The position numbers were made by a program, and so were the translations under genes. The notes below the pieces were generated by a model. It searched no databases and was not told where the DNA came from. It saw only the letters and a list, made by a program, of their open reading frames with translations. Positions 45,812-54,211 of a stretch of DNA of 64,000 bases are shown in pieces. This DNA comes from an uncultured Sterolibacterium sp. Its GTDB lineage: Bacteria > Pseudomonadota > Gammaproteobacteria > Burkholderiales > Rhodocyclaceae. Every line of letters starts with the position of its first letter. Within the stretch, counting starts at the first letter, position 1. The stretch is taken from NCBI GenBank assembly GCA_903904605.1, contig CAIVDC010000021.1, forward strand, positions 1-64,000. Direction: 5' to 3'.

Positions 45812-46165
45812 CTAGGTCCCCGCGGCCGCGAGCTTGGCCTTGAACGCATCCTTGCTCATGCCGGTCTGCTGCGCCCCGATATCCTGGACGTCGAGGCCGA
45901 AGATGCCGGCGAATTTCGCCAGGTAATAGACGTTGCCGCCCGCCGCAAGGAGGTCGAGCACGTTGCGCTGGCGGATGGCGGCGCGCTGCGGCTCGTTCAG
46001 CCCGAACCGGCGGCAGTAAGCCTCCTCGTCACGCAGAAACTCGGCGCGGTTCTCCGCGGAATTAAAGGAATAGCACATCTTGTTGAGCGCATATCCCTTG
46101 CGCGCCTGCTCACCGTCAAATATCGTCGTTCCCGGGATGTCCCGGCGGCGCTTCGAATCAGTCAT
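45812..46165 (-). CDS. ligA: Protocatechuate 4,5-dioxygenase alpha subunit, copy 1
   Basis: This 117-residue LigA-type helical small subunit closes the active site of LigB. It begins with DIPGTTIFDGEQARKGYALN and has NRAEFLRDEEAYCRRFGL, then VLDLLAAGGNVYYLAKFAGI, typical of the family. It precedes ligB with a 3-bp gap. A 92-bp space separates it from the solute-binding protein gene upstream, all in one direction from ubiD. Confidence 0.88.
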   Translation of the reverse strand: MTDSKRRRDIPGTTIFDGEQARKGYALNKMCYSFNSAENRAEFLRDEEAYCRRFGLNEPQRAAIRQRNVLDLLAAGGNVYYLAKFAGIFGLDVQDIGAQQTGMSKDAFKAKLAAAGT

Positions 46166-46257
46166 GCGAATCTCCTTGGAAAACTTTGAGGTCGAAAGTA
46201 TTGTACCTCGACATCAACAAGGCGACTGCGCCCGGAAAGACCATTTCTTCGTCGCGA

Positions 46258-47481
46258 TCAGGGTTTCGCCCTGAACTGCTTCTCGGGATCGCCCGTCTCG
46301 GGCAGCGTCTCGATTTCGATGTTGGCCAGATGGCCGTCCCGCTCCTCTACCCGCCGGACGTATTGATGCTGGATGATCTCGCCGGTTTCCGGCTCGATAT
46401 GAATCGGTCCCCGGGGGCTGTCCGGATTGCTCCAGTGGCGGAGATAGGCCATCGAGGCCTCGGGAGTCAGCTTTCCCTTTTGCGCACGAATGGCGTCGTA
46501 GATTGCTTTCATCCCGTCCCAGCCGCCCACGGCAAAGTAGTTCGGCGTTGTGTTGGCTCCATATTCCCGCTTCCACGCCGCGACAAAATCCAGATTCGCC
46601 TTCCGCGTTGCCGCTGCGGAATAGTGATGAACGGTGATCACGCCCAAGGGGGCACGACCCATGTTCGGCAGTTCTTCGTCAGTGGTGATTGCGCCTGATC
46701 CGATGATCTTGGTTTTCGACTTGGTAATCCCGATATCGGCCATGGCCTTCATGAAAGCGGTCGCCGTCGGCCCGCCCGGATTGAATACGTAGAGCAGGTC
46801 CGGGCTAGCTTCCTTCACCTTCAGCAAATAGGGAAGATAGTCCGTCGTCTTCATGGGAACGCGCACCGAACTCAGTACCTTGCCACCGCCCGAGGTAAAG
46901 CCTTTGATAAAAGCCGCCTCGCCGTCATGTCCCGGAGCAAAATCGCTGACCATGGTGAAGGCGGTCTTATAGCCTTGTCTGGCCGCCCATTGGCCGAGCG
47001 GATAATCCGATTGCCATACCGAGTGTTGCACACGGATGACATAGGGCTGCTGCCAAGTCACATTGCTACCGCCGGCGCCCATAACGACGTAAGGTACTTT
47101 TGCCTGCTTGCTCAGTGCGCTGATCGCCAAAGTGTTGGGAGTCCACTGGCCGCCGGTCAGAAAGTCGACATGATCGCGGACGATCAATTCCTGCGCCAAG
47201 CGCTTCGCGACCTCGGGATTTACCCCGGTGTCGTCTCGTCGGATGATGTCAACGGTGGTTCCAGGTGGCAAGTCGTTTCCTTGCAATTTGATGTAGAGGC
47301 TGGCCCCGCGATCGATAGACTCGCCAAGCGAAGCATCCGGGCCGGAATAGGTCAGAATCATTCCGACCTTGACCACTTCGGCGTTGGCAAGTCCTGAAAC
47401 CGAACCCGCCCCGATAATGCAGAAGACTGACGACACGGCAAGCCTGAGTAGCGCCGCTCTCAATGAACTTTCGTTTTGCAC
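46258..47481 (-). CDS. ABC transporter substrate-binding protein (LivK-like)
   Basis: This 407-residue periplasmic type I binding protein has a signal peptide of about 34 residues (hydrophobic LAVSSVFCIIGAG, cleavage near ANA-EV). The mature protein starts VVKVGMILTYSGPDASLGES, typical of the LivJ/LivK group that also binds aromatic acids. The start is GTG at 47481 because GAGGAG lies six bases before it; an in-frame ATG at 47517 lacks this. No permease or ATPase genes accompany it. Position between ubiD and ligAB suggests an aromatic acid ligand. Confidence 0.85.
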   Translation of the reverse strand: MQNESSLRAALLRLAVSSVFCIIGAGSVSGLANAEVVKVGMILTYSGPDASLGESIDRGASLYIKLQGNDLPPGTTVDIIRRDDTGVNPEVAKRLAQELIVRDHVDFLTGGQWTPNTLAISALSKQAKVPYVVMGAGGSNVTWQQPYVIRVQHSVWQSDYPLGQWAARQGYKTAFTMVSDFAPGHDGEAAFIKGFTSGGGKVLSSVRVPMKTTDYLPYLLKVKEASPDLLYVFNPGGPTATAFMKAMADIGITKSKTKIIGSGAITTDEELPNMGRAPLGVITVHHYSAAATRKANLDFVAAWKREYGANTTPNYFAVGGWDGMKAIYDAIRAQKGKLTPEASMAYLRHWSNPDSPRGPIHIEPETGEIIQHQYVRRVEERDGHLANIEIETLPETGDPEKQFRAKP

Positions 47482-47532
47482 GATTCTCTCCTCTATCGTT
47501 TTTCGGGGCGAAGCCATCGCGGATATTTGCCC

Positions 47533-49128
47533 TCAGTCCTCTTCGCCGGGCTGCTTGCCTGGTTCGAAACCGCCGACCTCATGGTAGAGGATCTTGTTCT
47601 CCTCCTCGAAAGCCCGCACCGTCGGAATCTCTCCGGGCAAGCCCAGTTTCTTCCAGCGCGAGGCAATCTTGTCGTAATTCCCCTTGGAAAGCGCGGTTCG
47701 CTTGGAGAACACAGGCAGATGACGGTGCTCCTTGCAGGCGTTGATCAACGCCTTGGAGCCGTATGGGCGGTTTTCAGGCGGATTCTGGGTCGGGTCGAGC
47801 CAGGTGCTCCAGGTATTGCGCAGGATGTCGATGTCGTCGATCGGGTTGCAGCGGCTCGCCATGGCCCAGATCACCTGGTCGGTGTCGGTGGGATCGATGT
47901 CCTCATCGACGGCGATGATCAGCTTGGTGTAGTACGCGCCACCCGGACATTGGGCCGCCAAGGCCAGCACCTGGGCGGCATGGCCGGCATAGCGCTGCTC
48001 AAGGCTGATCACCGTCATGCCGAAGCCGCCGGCTGCAGCGGGGTGGGCATAGACGCCGTGGATACCGGGAATGCCGAGCTTGTCCAGGTCGTCCCAGATT
48101 TTCGCCGACCGGATGATCGAGAAGAAGCCGCTCTGCTCGCACGACGGATAGTCGGCCATCAGGGCGTTGGTCAGGATCGGATTGGAGCGGTGATGGACGG
48201 CGGTCACCTCAACCAGCGGGCAGCCTGCTTCGGGCCTGCCGTAGTAGCCGGGAAACTCGCCGAATGGGCCCTCGGCTTTGACCGAACCCGGCCGGATGAT
48301 GCCTTCGATCACCAGTTCGGCATTCGCCGGCAGCAAGAGGTCGGTGGTCGTGCCGCGTACCACCGGAATGGCCTGACCCTTGATGCCGCCCGCGAATTCG
48401 TACTCGGAAACGTTTTTCGGAAAAGTTTGCGAGCCGACCATCATGAACAGCGGATCGATACCCCAGGCGGCCGCCACCTGGATGGACTCGCCCTTCTGCC
48501 AGGCTCGGGTGATGTGCAGACGGGCATCCTTGCCCGGGGACAGATATAGACCTACCTGGTTCTTCCCCTGCTGCATCATCCGGTAGGTGCCGATGTTCAG
48601 ATAGCCTGAGTCCGGGTCGCGGGTGATCACCGCGTCGGCCGTCCCGGCGTAGCGTCCACCATCCAGGGGCCAATGCCTGGGGATCGGCAGAAGATCGAGA
48701 TCGATCTGGTCACCGGTCAGCGTGTTCTCGTATACCGGCGCCTGCTTGCGCGATACCTCCTTCGGGGGGATACGAGACTTGAGCTTGTCCTTGGCCCGCC
48801 GGATCAGCTCCACCGTCGGCGTATCGACCGGCTCCTCCAGCGTCAGCGCGACCCGCTTGAGGCTGGGGCCGAGGATGTTCCAAAGATGTCGTGCACCGAA
48901 CGGGCTTTTTTCGAAGCCGGTGGTCTTCTCGAACAGCACGGCGGGCGACGGCTGCTGTTTTGCCAAAAGATAGCCGATCCCGCTCATTTCCTCGTCCCGG
49001 TCCACCGGCTGTTTCACCCGCACCAGCTCGCCCATGTCTTCGACACGCGCCAGCCACTCGCGCAGATCCTGAATCGGTCCGCTCGCCGCGCTCTTCGCCG
49101 CCTTAGCGCCACTTTTCTTTATCGCCAT
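47533..49128 (-). CDS. UbiD-family (prenyl-FMN) decarboxylase
   Basis: This 531-residue UbiD-family protein decarboxylates aromatic or unsaturated acids using prenylated FMN. Recognisable blocks are DLREWLARVEDMGELVRV at the N-terminus, IGTYRMMQQGKNQVGLYLSP, VEGIIRPGSVKAEGPFGEFPGYYG with the catalytic acid region, and LIIAVDEDIDPTDTDQVIWA. It needs a UbiX-type flavin prenyltransferase, not in the window. Being first in a ubiD-SBP-ligAB unit, it probably removes an extra carboxyl group to yield the LigAB substrate. The ATG at 49128 is preceded by GGAGG; the ATG at 49143 lies before that site. Confidence 0.88.
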   Translation of the reverse strand: MAIKKSGAKAAKSAASGPIQDLREWLARVEDMGELVRVKQPVDRDEEMSGIGYLLAKQQPSPAVLFEKTTGFEKSPFGARHLWNILGPSLKRVALTLEEPVDTPTVELIRRAKDKLKSRIPPKEVSRKQAPVYENTLTGDQIDLDLLPIPRHWPLDGGRYAGTADAVITRDPDSGYLNIGTYRMMQQGKNQVGLYLSPGKDARLHITRAWQKGESIQVAAAWGIDPLFMMVGSQTFPKNVSEYEFAGGIKGQAIPVVRGTTTDLLLPANAELVIEGIIRPGSVKAEGPFGEFPGYYGRPEAGCPLVEVTAVHHRSNPILTNALMADYPSCEQSGFFSIIRSAKIWDDLDKLGIPGIHGVYAHPAAAGGFGMTVISLEQRYAGHAAQVLALAAQCPGGAYYTKLIIAVDEDIDPTDTDQVIWAMASRCNPIDDIDILRNTWSTWLDPTQNPPENRPYGSKALINACKEHRHLPVFSKRTALSKGNYDKIASRWKKLGLPGEIPTVRAFEEENKILYHEVGGFEPGKQPGEED

Positions 49129-49191
49129 GCCCAATACCTCCAAATGATGAATCTAACCCGCCACTCGTCGAATGGCACCAAACAAATCCGA

Positions 49192-49224
49192 GTTATAGAG
49201 CCAATATCTCATGATGTGGGATTT
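49192..49224 (-). promoter_or_regulatory. Putative ubiD promoter with AAATCCCACAT element
   Basis: On the minus strand AAATCCCACAT (49224-49214) is followed by TGAGATATTG (49211-49202) and a -10-like TATAAC (49197-49192). The distance from motif start to -10 is 27 bp. The same motif and spacing occur before ligW. It is probably the binding site of the adjacent IclR regulator. Confidence 0.5.
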
Positions 49225-49331
49225 ATGGTTTTGTGTCAAGCGCTCTCATCCCCAGCCGGGGTACAGAAATCGATTGTTGATCTGAATTCCTGCGTTATGG
49301 GACTGGCGCAATCCCGCCTGCCCAGCGGAGA

Positions 49332-50108
49332 TCAAGCGCCGGTAGTTTGCGCGGCGGGTGCTCGCGAAATGGCGTTTGAGACAATGGCCGCGCAGAACTT
49401 CACTCGTTCGGCCAGTGACTCGATTTCTTCATCTTTCATTGCCGTCTTGGCCATCGTGATGCTCAAACTGCCGACCACGGCGCCCCGGTTGTCGAACAAG
49501 GGAGCGGCAATCCCGGTGACCCCCGGGGTGACCTGGCCTTCGCTCGCTTCCCAACCTTTCTGGCGAATCTGGGCGAGCGCCGCCCGCACCTTTTCCAGTG
49601 AGTCGCCCAAGCCCGCCTGGTCGAATTCTCCTTGTCGCTCGCCATACAGCCGTGCAATGGCGCGGGAATGCATGTATGCCAGAATGATCCGCGACGCTGC
49701 CCCCCTGAGCAGGGGGCGGTCTCTGCCCCGAACATAACCGCTGCGGAAGGCTTCGCTCGAGCCCTCCTGATGAACGCACAATACCTTGTCGCGGTAGCGC
49801 CGACAGAGCAAAGCGACCCCGGGAACGGTGCGCGCCAGTTCAGTCATGATCGGAATGCTGGCGACGATCAGCGGATCCTGCGTGCGCATTCGGTAGTCCA
49901 GTTCCGCCACGCGCGGCCCCAGCGTATAGCCCAGGTCGGGCAAGGAGGTGATGAGGCCGGCCTCGGAGAGGATCTTGACATAGCGGTAGAGGGTCGAGCG
50001 CGTGAGCTTAAGCGAGCCGAGCATCTGGTCGAAAGTCAGGCCTCCGCTGCTGACCTCGATCAGATCCAGGACTGAAATCATTCTCTTGAGGCTGCTTTGC
50101 GAATTCAT
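49332..50108 (-). CDS. IclR-family transcriptional regulator
   Basis: This 258-residue regulator has an N-terminal winged helix (LKRMISVLDLIEVSSGGLTFDQ, STLYRYVKILSEAGLI) and a C-terminal ligand-binding domain (LLRGAASRIILAYM, GVTGIAAPLFDNRGAVVGSLSI). It lies between leftward ubiD and rightward ligW, as expected for a local regulator of protocatechuate genes; IclR members such as PcaR/PobR control aromatic pathways. The ATG at 50108 (MNSQSSLKR) gives a typical start; an upstream ATG at 50186 is less likely. Confidence 0.88.
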   Translation of the reverse strand: MNSQSSLKRMISVLDLIEVSSGGLTFDQMLGSLKLTRSTLYRYVKILSEAGLITSLPDLGYTLGPRVAELDYRMRTQDPLIVASIPIMTELARTVPGVALLCRRYRDKVLCVHQEGSSEAFRSGYVRGRDRPLLRGAASRIILAYMHSRAIARLYGERQGEFDQAGLGDSLEKVRAALAQIRQKGWEASEGQVTPGVTGIAAPLFDNRGAVVGSLSITMAKTAMKDEEIESLAERVKFCAAIVSNAISRAPAAQTTGA

Positions 50109-50234
50109 TATTTCTATGCGCACCGTTGAGTCAGGTTGCCGATGCAGGGCCGCGGCTTGCCAGCATTGCGATCGGTCCGCAAGCAAGGATTGCTTGCAAA
50201 TCCCGCGACATCGGATTATGCAAATGCCAGATCG

Positions 50235-50328
50235 TGAGATATTGTGTCCATGAATTCCATATCATCGATCGGAGTAATATGTCATCCGATATGCAGAAAT
50301 CCCATATTAGCTTAAATTAAATTATACT
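50235..50328 (+). promoter_or_regulatory. iclR-ligW intergenic control region
   Basis: The region holds TGAGATATTG (50235-50244) and AAATCCCATATT (50297-50308). The latter sits at the -35 position of a -10-like TATACT (50323-50328). Both motifs recur upstream of ubiD. There is no TTGACA-like -35, which suits an activated promoter. The ligW ribosome binding site GGAGG is at 50360-50364. Confidence 0.5.
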
Positions 50329-50371
50329 TGTTATTGGAATAGCGAGATTTTACAAGAATGGAGGCAGCGCC

Positions 50372-51412
50372 ATGATCAAACCCAATCCCGACTACCAGCG
50401 AATTGCGACCGAAGAGGCTTTTGCGCCCAAGGAAATGTTCGACATTTACCGCAAGATCCTCGCCGGTAGCGACCCCGATCCCGGTTTCGTCAGCCTGCTC
50501 GGTTTTTATATGAGCAGCCAAAGCGACCGGGCAAAGCACATCATTCGCTGTCTCTCGGATCTCGGCCAGATTCGGCTTCAGCATATGGACGAGACCGGGA
50601 TCGACCGGCAAATAATCGCGCTGACCTCGCCCGGCGTGCAGATCATGGATGCCGATACCGCGGTTTCATTCGCCAAGGTGGCCAACGATGAACTCGCCGA
50701 GGCGGTGCGCCGCCATCCTGCGCGCTTTTCCGGCATGATCGCGGTCGCGCCGCAGAACCCGCACGAAGCGGCCAAGGAAATCGAGCGCGGCATCCGGCAA
50801 CTAGGGCTGACCGGGGTTATCATCAATTCGCACACGCATGGCGAGTATCTTTCCGACCCGAAGTTCTGGGAAATATTCGAAGCCGCCGAAGCCAACGACA
50901 CGCCGATCTATCTGCATCCGAATACGCCGCCGCGCAACATGATCCAGCCTTTCCTGGAGTGCGGCCTGGACGGCGCCATCTACGGTTTCGGTGTCGAGAC
51001 CGGCTTGCACGCGCTGCGCATCATCACTGCCGGCGTGTTCGACCGCTTTCCAAAATTGCAGATGATCATCGGTCACATGGGCGAGGCCCTGCCGTTCTGG
51101 TCTTACCGTCTTGACTACATGCATCAGGCGACGGTGAAATCCGACCGCTACGCGACGGTGCGCGCCTTGAAGAAAAAACCCAGCGACTACCTGCGCGAGA
51201 ACTTCTACATTACCAACAGCGGCATGGCGTGGGAGCCGGCGATCCGGTTTACCCAGGAGACCCTGGGCGTCGATCGTGTCCTCTATGCAATGGATTATCC
51301 CTACCAGTTTTCGGCGGACGAAGTGCGATCGCTCGACGGCATGAATATGAGCGCGGACAACAAGAAACGTTTCTTCCAGACCAATGCCGAGAAGGTCTTC
51401 AAGCTTAGATAG
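50372..51412 (+). CDS. ligW: LigW-like 5-carboxyvanillate decarboxylase
   Basis: This 346-residue amidohydrolase-superfamily decarboxylase resembles LigW, which removes the 5-carboxyl of 5-carboxyvanillate in lignin biphenyl degradation. Shared blocks are RIATEEAFA, LDLG/SDLG followed by MDETGIDRQIIALTSPGVQ, INSHTHGEYL, GFGVETGLHALRIITAGVFD, GHMGEALPFWSYRLDYMHQA and YAMDYPYQF with the metal-binding Asp. A relative such as gamma-resorcylate decarboxylase is less similar. It is the first gene of a rightward unit with tctC and a class II aldolase, divergent from iclR. Confidence 0.83.
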   Translation: MIKPNPDYQRIATEEAFAPKEMFDIYRKILAGSDPDPGFVSLLGFYMSSQSDRAKHIIRCLSDLGQIRLQHMDETGIDRQIIALTSPGVQIMDADTAVSFAKVANDELAEAVRRHPARFSGMIAVAPQNPHEAAKEIERGIRQLGLTGVIINSHTHGEYLSDPKFWEIFEAAEANDTPIYLHPNTPPRNMIQPFLECGLDGAIYGFGVETGLHALRIITAGVFDRFPKLQMIIGHMGEALPFWSYRLDYMHQATVKSDRYATVRALKKKPSDYLRENFYITNSGMAWEPAIRFTQETLGVDRVLYAMDYPYQFSADEVRSLDGMNMSADNKKRFFQTNAEKVFKLR

Positions 51413-51467
51413 TACGGCCACGACCCGTTCTCGTTGCGCTTCAAGACATTGATTCGACAGGAGACTA

Positions 51468-52442
51468 ATGATGAAACTGACAAGGTCATTTGTGGCCATG
51501 CTGCTGCTCTGCGCATCCGCGCTGCCTTTACCCTCAACGGCTGAGACTTATCCTTCCCGGGCCATCCAGTTCATCGTGCCCTACACCCCGGGCACGACGG
51601 CCGATGTGCTGGCGCGCTTGCTCGGCGCAAAACTTAGCCAGCGCTGGAACGTGCCGGTGGTCGTGGATAACAAGACCGGTGCCAGCGGGATCATCGGAGC
51701 CGCCGCCGCTGCCAAGGCCGCGCCGGACGGGTATACCTTCCTGTTTGCCGCAACGTCTTTCAGCACCCTGGCCGCCGTCAATTCCAATTTACCCTACGAT
51801 CCGGTGAAGAGCTTTGCCCCGGTGTCTTTGCTCGGTACGAGTTCGATGACCCTGGTCGTCAACAGCAAATTCCCCGCCAACAGCGTGCAGGAATTCGTCG
51901 AGCAGATCAGGAAGCAGCCCGGTCTCGTGAACTATTCATCGCCGGGGACGGGAAGCTCTCAGCACCTGGCCATGGAATTATTCAAGCAGGAAGCCGGGAT
52001 CAACATCGTTCACATACCCTACCAGGGCAGCGCCGGCGCAGTGAATGACCTCATCGGCGGGCAAGTGCAAGCCAGCGTGGTGTCATTGCAGACGGCGACC
52101 CCATTCGTCAAAAACGGCAACATCCGCCTGCTGGCCGTGATGGGGCGGGAACGCGCCGCATCGTTTCCGCAAGTGCCGACGCTATTGGAACTGGGCTATA
52201 GCAACATGCTGGTTTCAACCTGGTATGGCGTCCTGGCGCCCGCCGGCACGCCCCCCGCGCTGATCGCCAAGATGAGTGCGGAACTCAATAATCTCCTGGC
52301 GCTGCCCGACATGAAGGAAGCGATGGCCAAACAGGGCGTCGATCCGGCGGGCGGCAAGCCCGAGGTACTGGGTGCTCTGCTGAAACATGAGCTTGAGTTG
52401 TGGACGAAGGTTGTGGCGCGCGGCAAGATCGTCGTCGACTGA
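51468..52442 (+). CDS. Bug/TctC-type solute-binding protein
   Basis: This 324-residue periplasmic protein of the tripartite tricarboxylate transporter receptor family has a signal peptide of about 25 residues (LLLCASALPLPSTA-ET). The family opening is YPSRAIQFIVPYTPGTTADVLAR, with NKTGASGIIGA and LIGGQVQA later. The family is greatly expanded in Burkholderiales and binds carboxylates, often aromatic. No TctA/TctB membrane genes are present, as is common. Context suggests binding of an aromatic dicarboxylate used by LigW or UbiD. Confidence 0.88.
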   Translation: MMKLTRSFVAMLLLCASALPLPSTAETYPSRAIQFIVPYTPGTTADVLARLLGAKLSQRWNVPVVVDNKTGASGIIGAAAAAKAAPDGYTFLFAATSFSTLAAVNSNLPYDPVKSFAPVSLLGTSSMTLVVNSKFPANSVQEFVEQIRKQPGLVNYSSPGTGSSQHLAMELFKQEAGINIVHIPYQGSAGAVNDLIGGQVQASVVSLQTATPFVKNGNIRLLAVMGRERAASFPQVPTLLELGYSNMLVSTWYGVLAPAGTPPALIAKMSAELNNLLALPDMKEAMAKQGVDPAGGKPEVLGALLKHELELWTKVVARGKIVVD

Positions 52443-52476
52443 CTTTGAATAAGAGGTTTTCCAGTGGAGAACGAGC

Positions 52477-53211
52477 ATGAGCATATTTCAGGATTTGGTG
52501 ATCGCCTATCGCATTCTTGCCGAGTACGGCATCATCGATGCCTATGGACACATCAGCGTTCGATCACCGACCAACCCTCAGCGTTTCTGGATGGCGCGCT
52601 CGGTAGCGCCCGAACTGGTCACTGAAACAGACCTGCTGGAGTTGGACATGAATAGCGAACCGGTCGATGCAGCGGGTCGGAGTCCGGTCAACGAGCGATT
52701 CATTCACGGCGAAGTGTACAAGCTGCGCCCGGAAATCATGGCCGTGGTGCATAACCACTCGCCTTCGGTGATTCCATTCAGCTGCACGAACACAGCCTTG
52801 CAGCCGATTTTCCACATGTCGGCATTCATCGGTCTCGGGGTGCCCAACTGGGAAATCCGGGAAGCGCGGGCCGGTACCGATATGCTGGTGCGGGACATCT
52901 ATCTGGGCGAGTCCCTGGCGAGAAAACTCGATCACCATCCCGCCGCTCTGATGCGCGGACATGGCGCGGTCGTTGTTGGCGAAAGTCTGGCGGTAGCCAT
53001 TGGACGCAGCGTTTATCTGGAACAGAATGCGCGCATGCAATTCCAGGCCGAGATCCTGGCCGGAGCCGATGGGACGATCACCTTTATGGATGAAAGCGAA
53101 GTCGATGCCAATGTCGTCTGGCAGGACTACGGCCGGTTCTGGAATCTAGTGCGCAGCAAGATGCTGAAGAAACTCGAAGCCGAAAAGTCGGCTCAGCCTC
53201 GCAGCGCCTAG
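52477..53211 (+). CDS. Class II aldolase/adducin family protein
   Basis: This 244-residue zinc-dependent class II aldolase-type protein has the metal ligands in VVHNHSPSV and a third histidine in LMRGHGAVVVG; DAYGHISVR is the N-terminal signature. Besides sugar-phosphate aldolases, the family includes aromatic decarboxylases such as dihydroxyphthalate decarboxylases. In this setting a decarboxylase or retro-aldol step on a ring-derived acid is more likely than sugar metabolism. It follows tctC by 34 bp and overlaps tail-to-tail with the aldo/keto reductase gene by 4 bp. Confidence 0.8.
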   Translation: MSIFQDLVIAYRILAEYGIIDAYGHISVRSPTNPQRFWMARSVAPELVTETDLLELDMNSEPVDAAGRSPVNERFIHGEVYKLRPEIMAVVHNHSPSVIPFSCTNTALQPIFHMSAFIGLGVPNWEIREARAGTDMLVRDIYLGESLARKLDHHPAALMRGHGAVVVGESLAVAIGRSVYLEQNARMQFQAEILAGADGTITFMDESEVDANVVWQDYGRFWNLVRSKMLKKLEAEKSAQPRSA

Positions 53212-54209
53212 TACTCTTCGGTATCGACCTCGACCCGGTTCGCTTCGTTGTAGCGCGGCCCGACAACGCTGCTTTGGTTGATCAGCGCATCGACCCTGGC
53301 CAGGGTTTCGGCGCTCAATGATATGTCGAGTGCGCCCATGTTCTCCTGCAGATGGTCGATCCGGGCCGTGCCCTGAAGCGGCACGACATGCTCGCCGCGC
53401 GTCAGCAGCCAAGCCAGCGCAAGCTGCGCCGGTGTGCATGAGGCATCGCCGGCGATCTTGAGGTAGGGTTCGAGCAGTCTGAGATTGGCGGCGTAGTTCT
53501 CCGTCTGGAAGCGCGGCATGGCGCGGCGGATGTCCCGATCATCGAGCGTCGACACGTCCAGGAGCTTGCCCGTCAGAAAGCCCCGTGCCACCGGGCTGAA
53601 GGCAACGAAGGCGGCGCCTATCTCCTTGCAAGCGGCGAGTACGGCTATTTCCGGATTGCGCGTCCACAGCGAATATTCCGATTGCACCGCCGCGATGGGG
53701 TGCACGGCGTGCGCGCGACGCAAGGTCTGCGCCGAGACTTCCGACAAGCCGACGGCCCTCACCTTGCCCTCGCGCACGAGATCGCCCAAAGCGCCGATGC
53801 TCTCCTCGACGGGCACCTTCTTGTCCCATCGGTGCAGGTAATACAGATCGAGGACATCGGTCTGGAGGTTCCTGAGGCTATCCTCGCAGGTGCGCTTCAG
53901 CGTGTCGGGACGGCCGTCGATGACCCTTTTGCCGTCCACCCCGTTGATTCCGCACTTGCTGGCCAGGACAATCTGCGAGCGATGAGGCTTGAGCACCCGC
54001 CCGACAAGTCGCTCGTTGACGCCAAAGCCATAGAGGGCGGCGGTATCGAAGAAATTGACGCCGAGTTCGAGCGCCGCAAGGAGCAGCGCTTCCGCCACGT
54101 CCGACGCCGGGGGCACGCCGTAGGCGTGGCTCAGGTTCATGCAACCGAAACCGATCGGGGAGACCTCGAACGGCCCGACGCGGCGTTGCCCGAGGGTTCC
54201 CCCTGACAT
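53208..54209 (-). CDS. Aldo/keto reductase
   Basis: This 333-residue TIM-barrel NADPH oxidoreductase has EALLLAALELGVNFFDTAALYGFGVNE carrying the catalytic Asp and Tyr, followed by LASKCG (Lys) and DLYYLHRWD (His). The Rossmann-like cofactor end is LAWLLTRGEHVVPLQGT. It is the last gene of the leftward lig operon, 2 bp after ligC. No aldo/keto reductase is required by the standard 4,5-cleavage pathway, so it may reduce an aldehyde side product or a pathway semialdehyde. Confidence 0.85.
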   Translation of the reverse strand: MSGGTLGQRRVGPFEVSPIGFGCMNLSHAYGVPPASDVAEALLLAALELGVNFFDTAALYGFGVNERLVGRVLKPHRSQIVLASKCGINGVDGKRVIDGRPDTLKRTCEDSLRNLQTDVLDLYYLHRWDKKVPVEESIGALGDLVREGKVRAVGLSEVSAQTLRRAHAVHPIAAVQSEYSLWTRNPEIAVLAACKEIGAAFVAFSPVARGFLTGKLLDVSTLDDRDIRRAMPRFQTENYAANLRLLEPYLKIAGDASCTPAQLALAWLLTRGEHVVPLQGTARIDHLQENMGALDISLSAETLARVDALINQSSVVGPRYNEANRVEVDTEEY

Positions 54210-54211
54210 AT

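Noticed and set aside
44720-46189. 489-codon plus-strand frame across ligB and ligA
   Set aside because: It is antisense to two clear dioxygenase subunits. Its translation is His/Gln/Arg-rich, typical of shadow frames.
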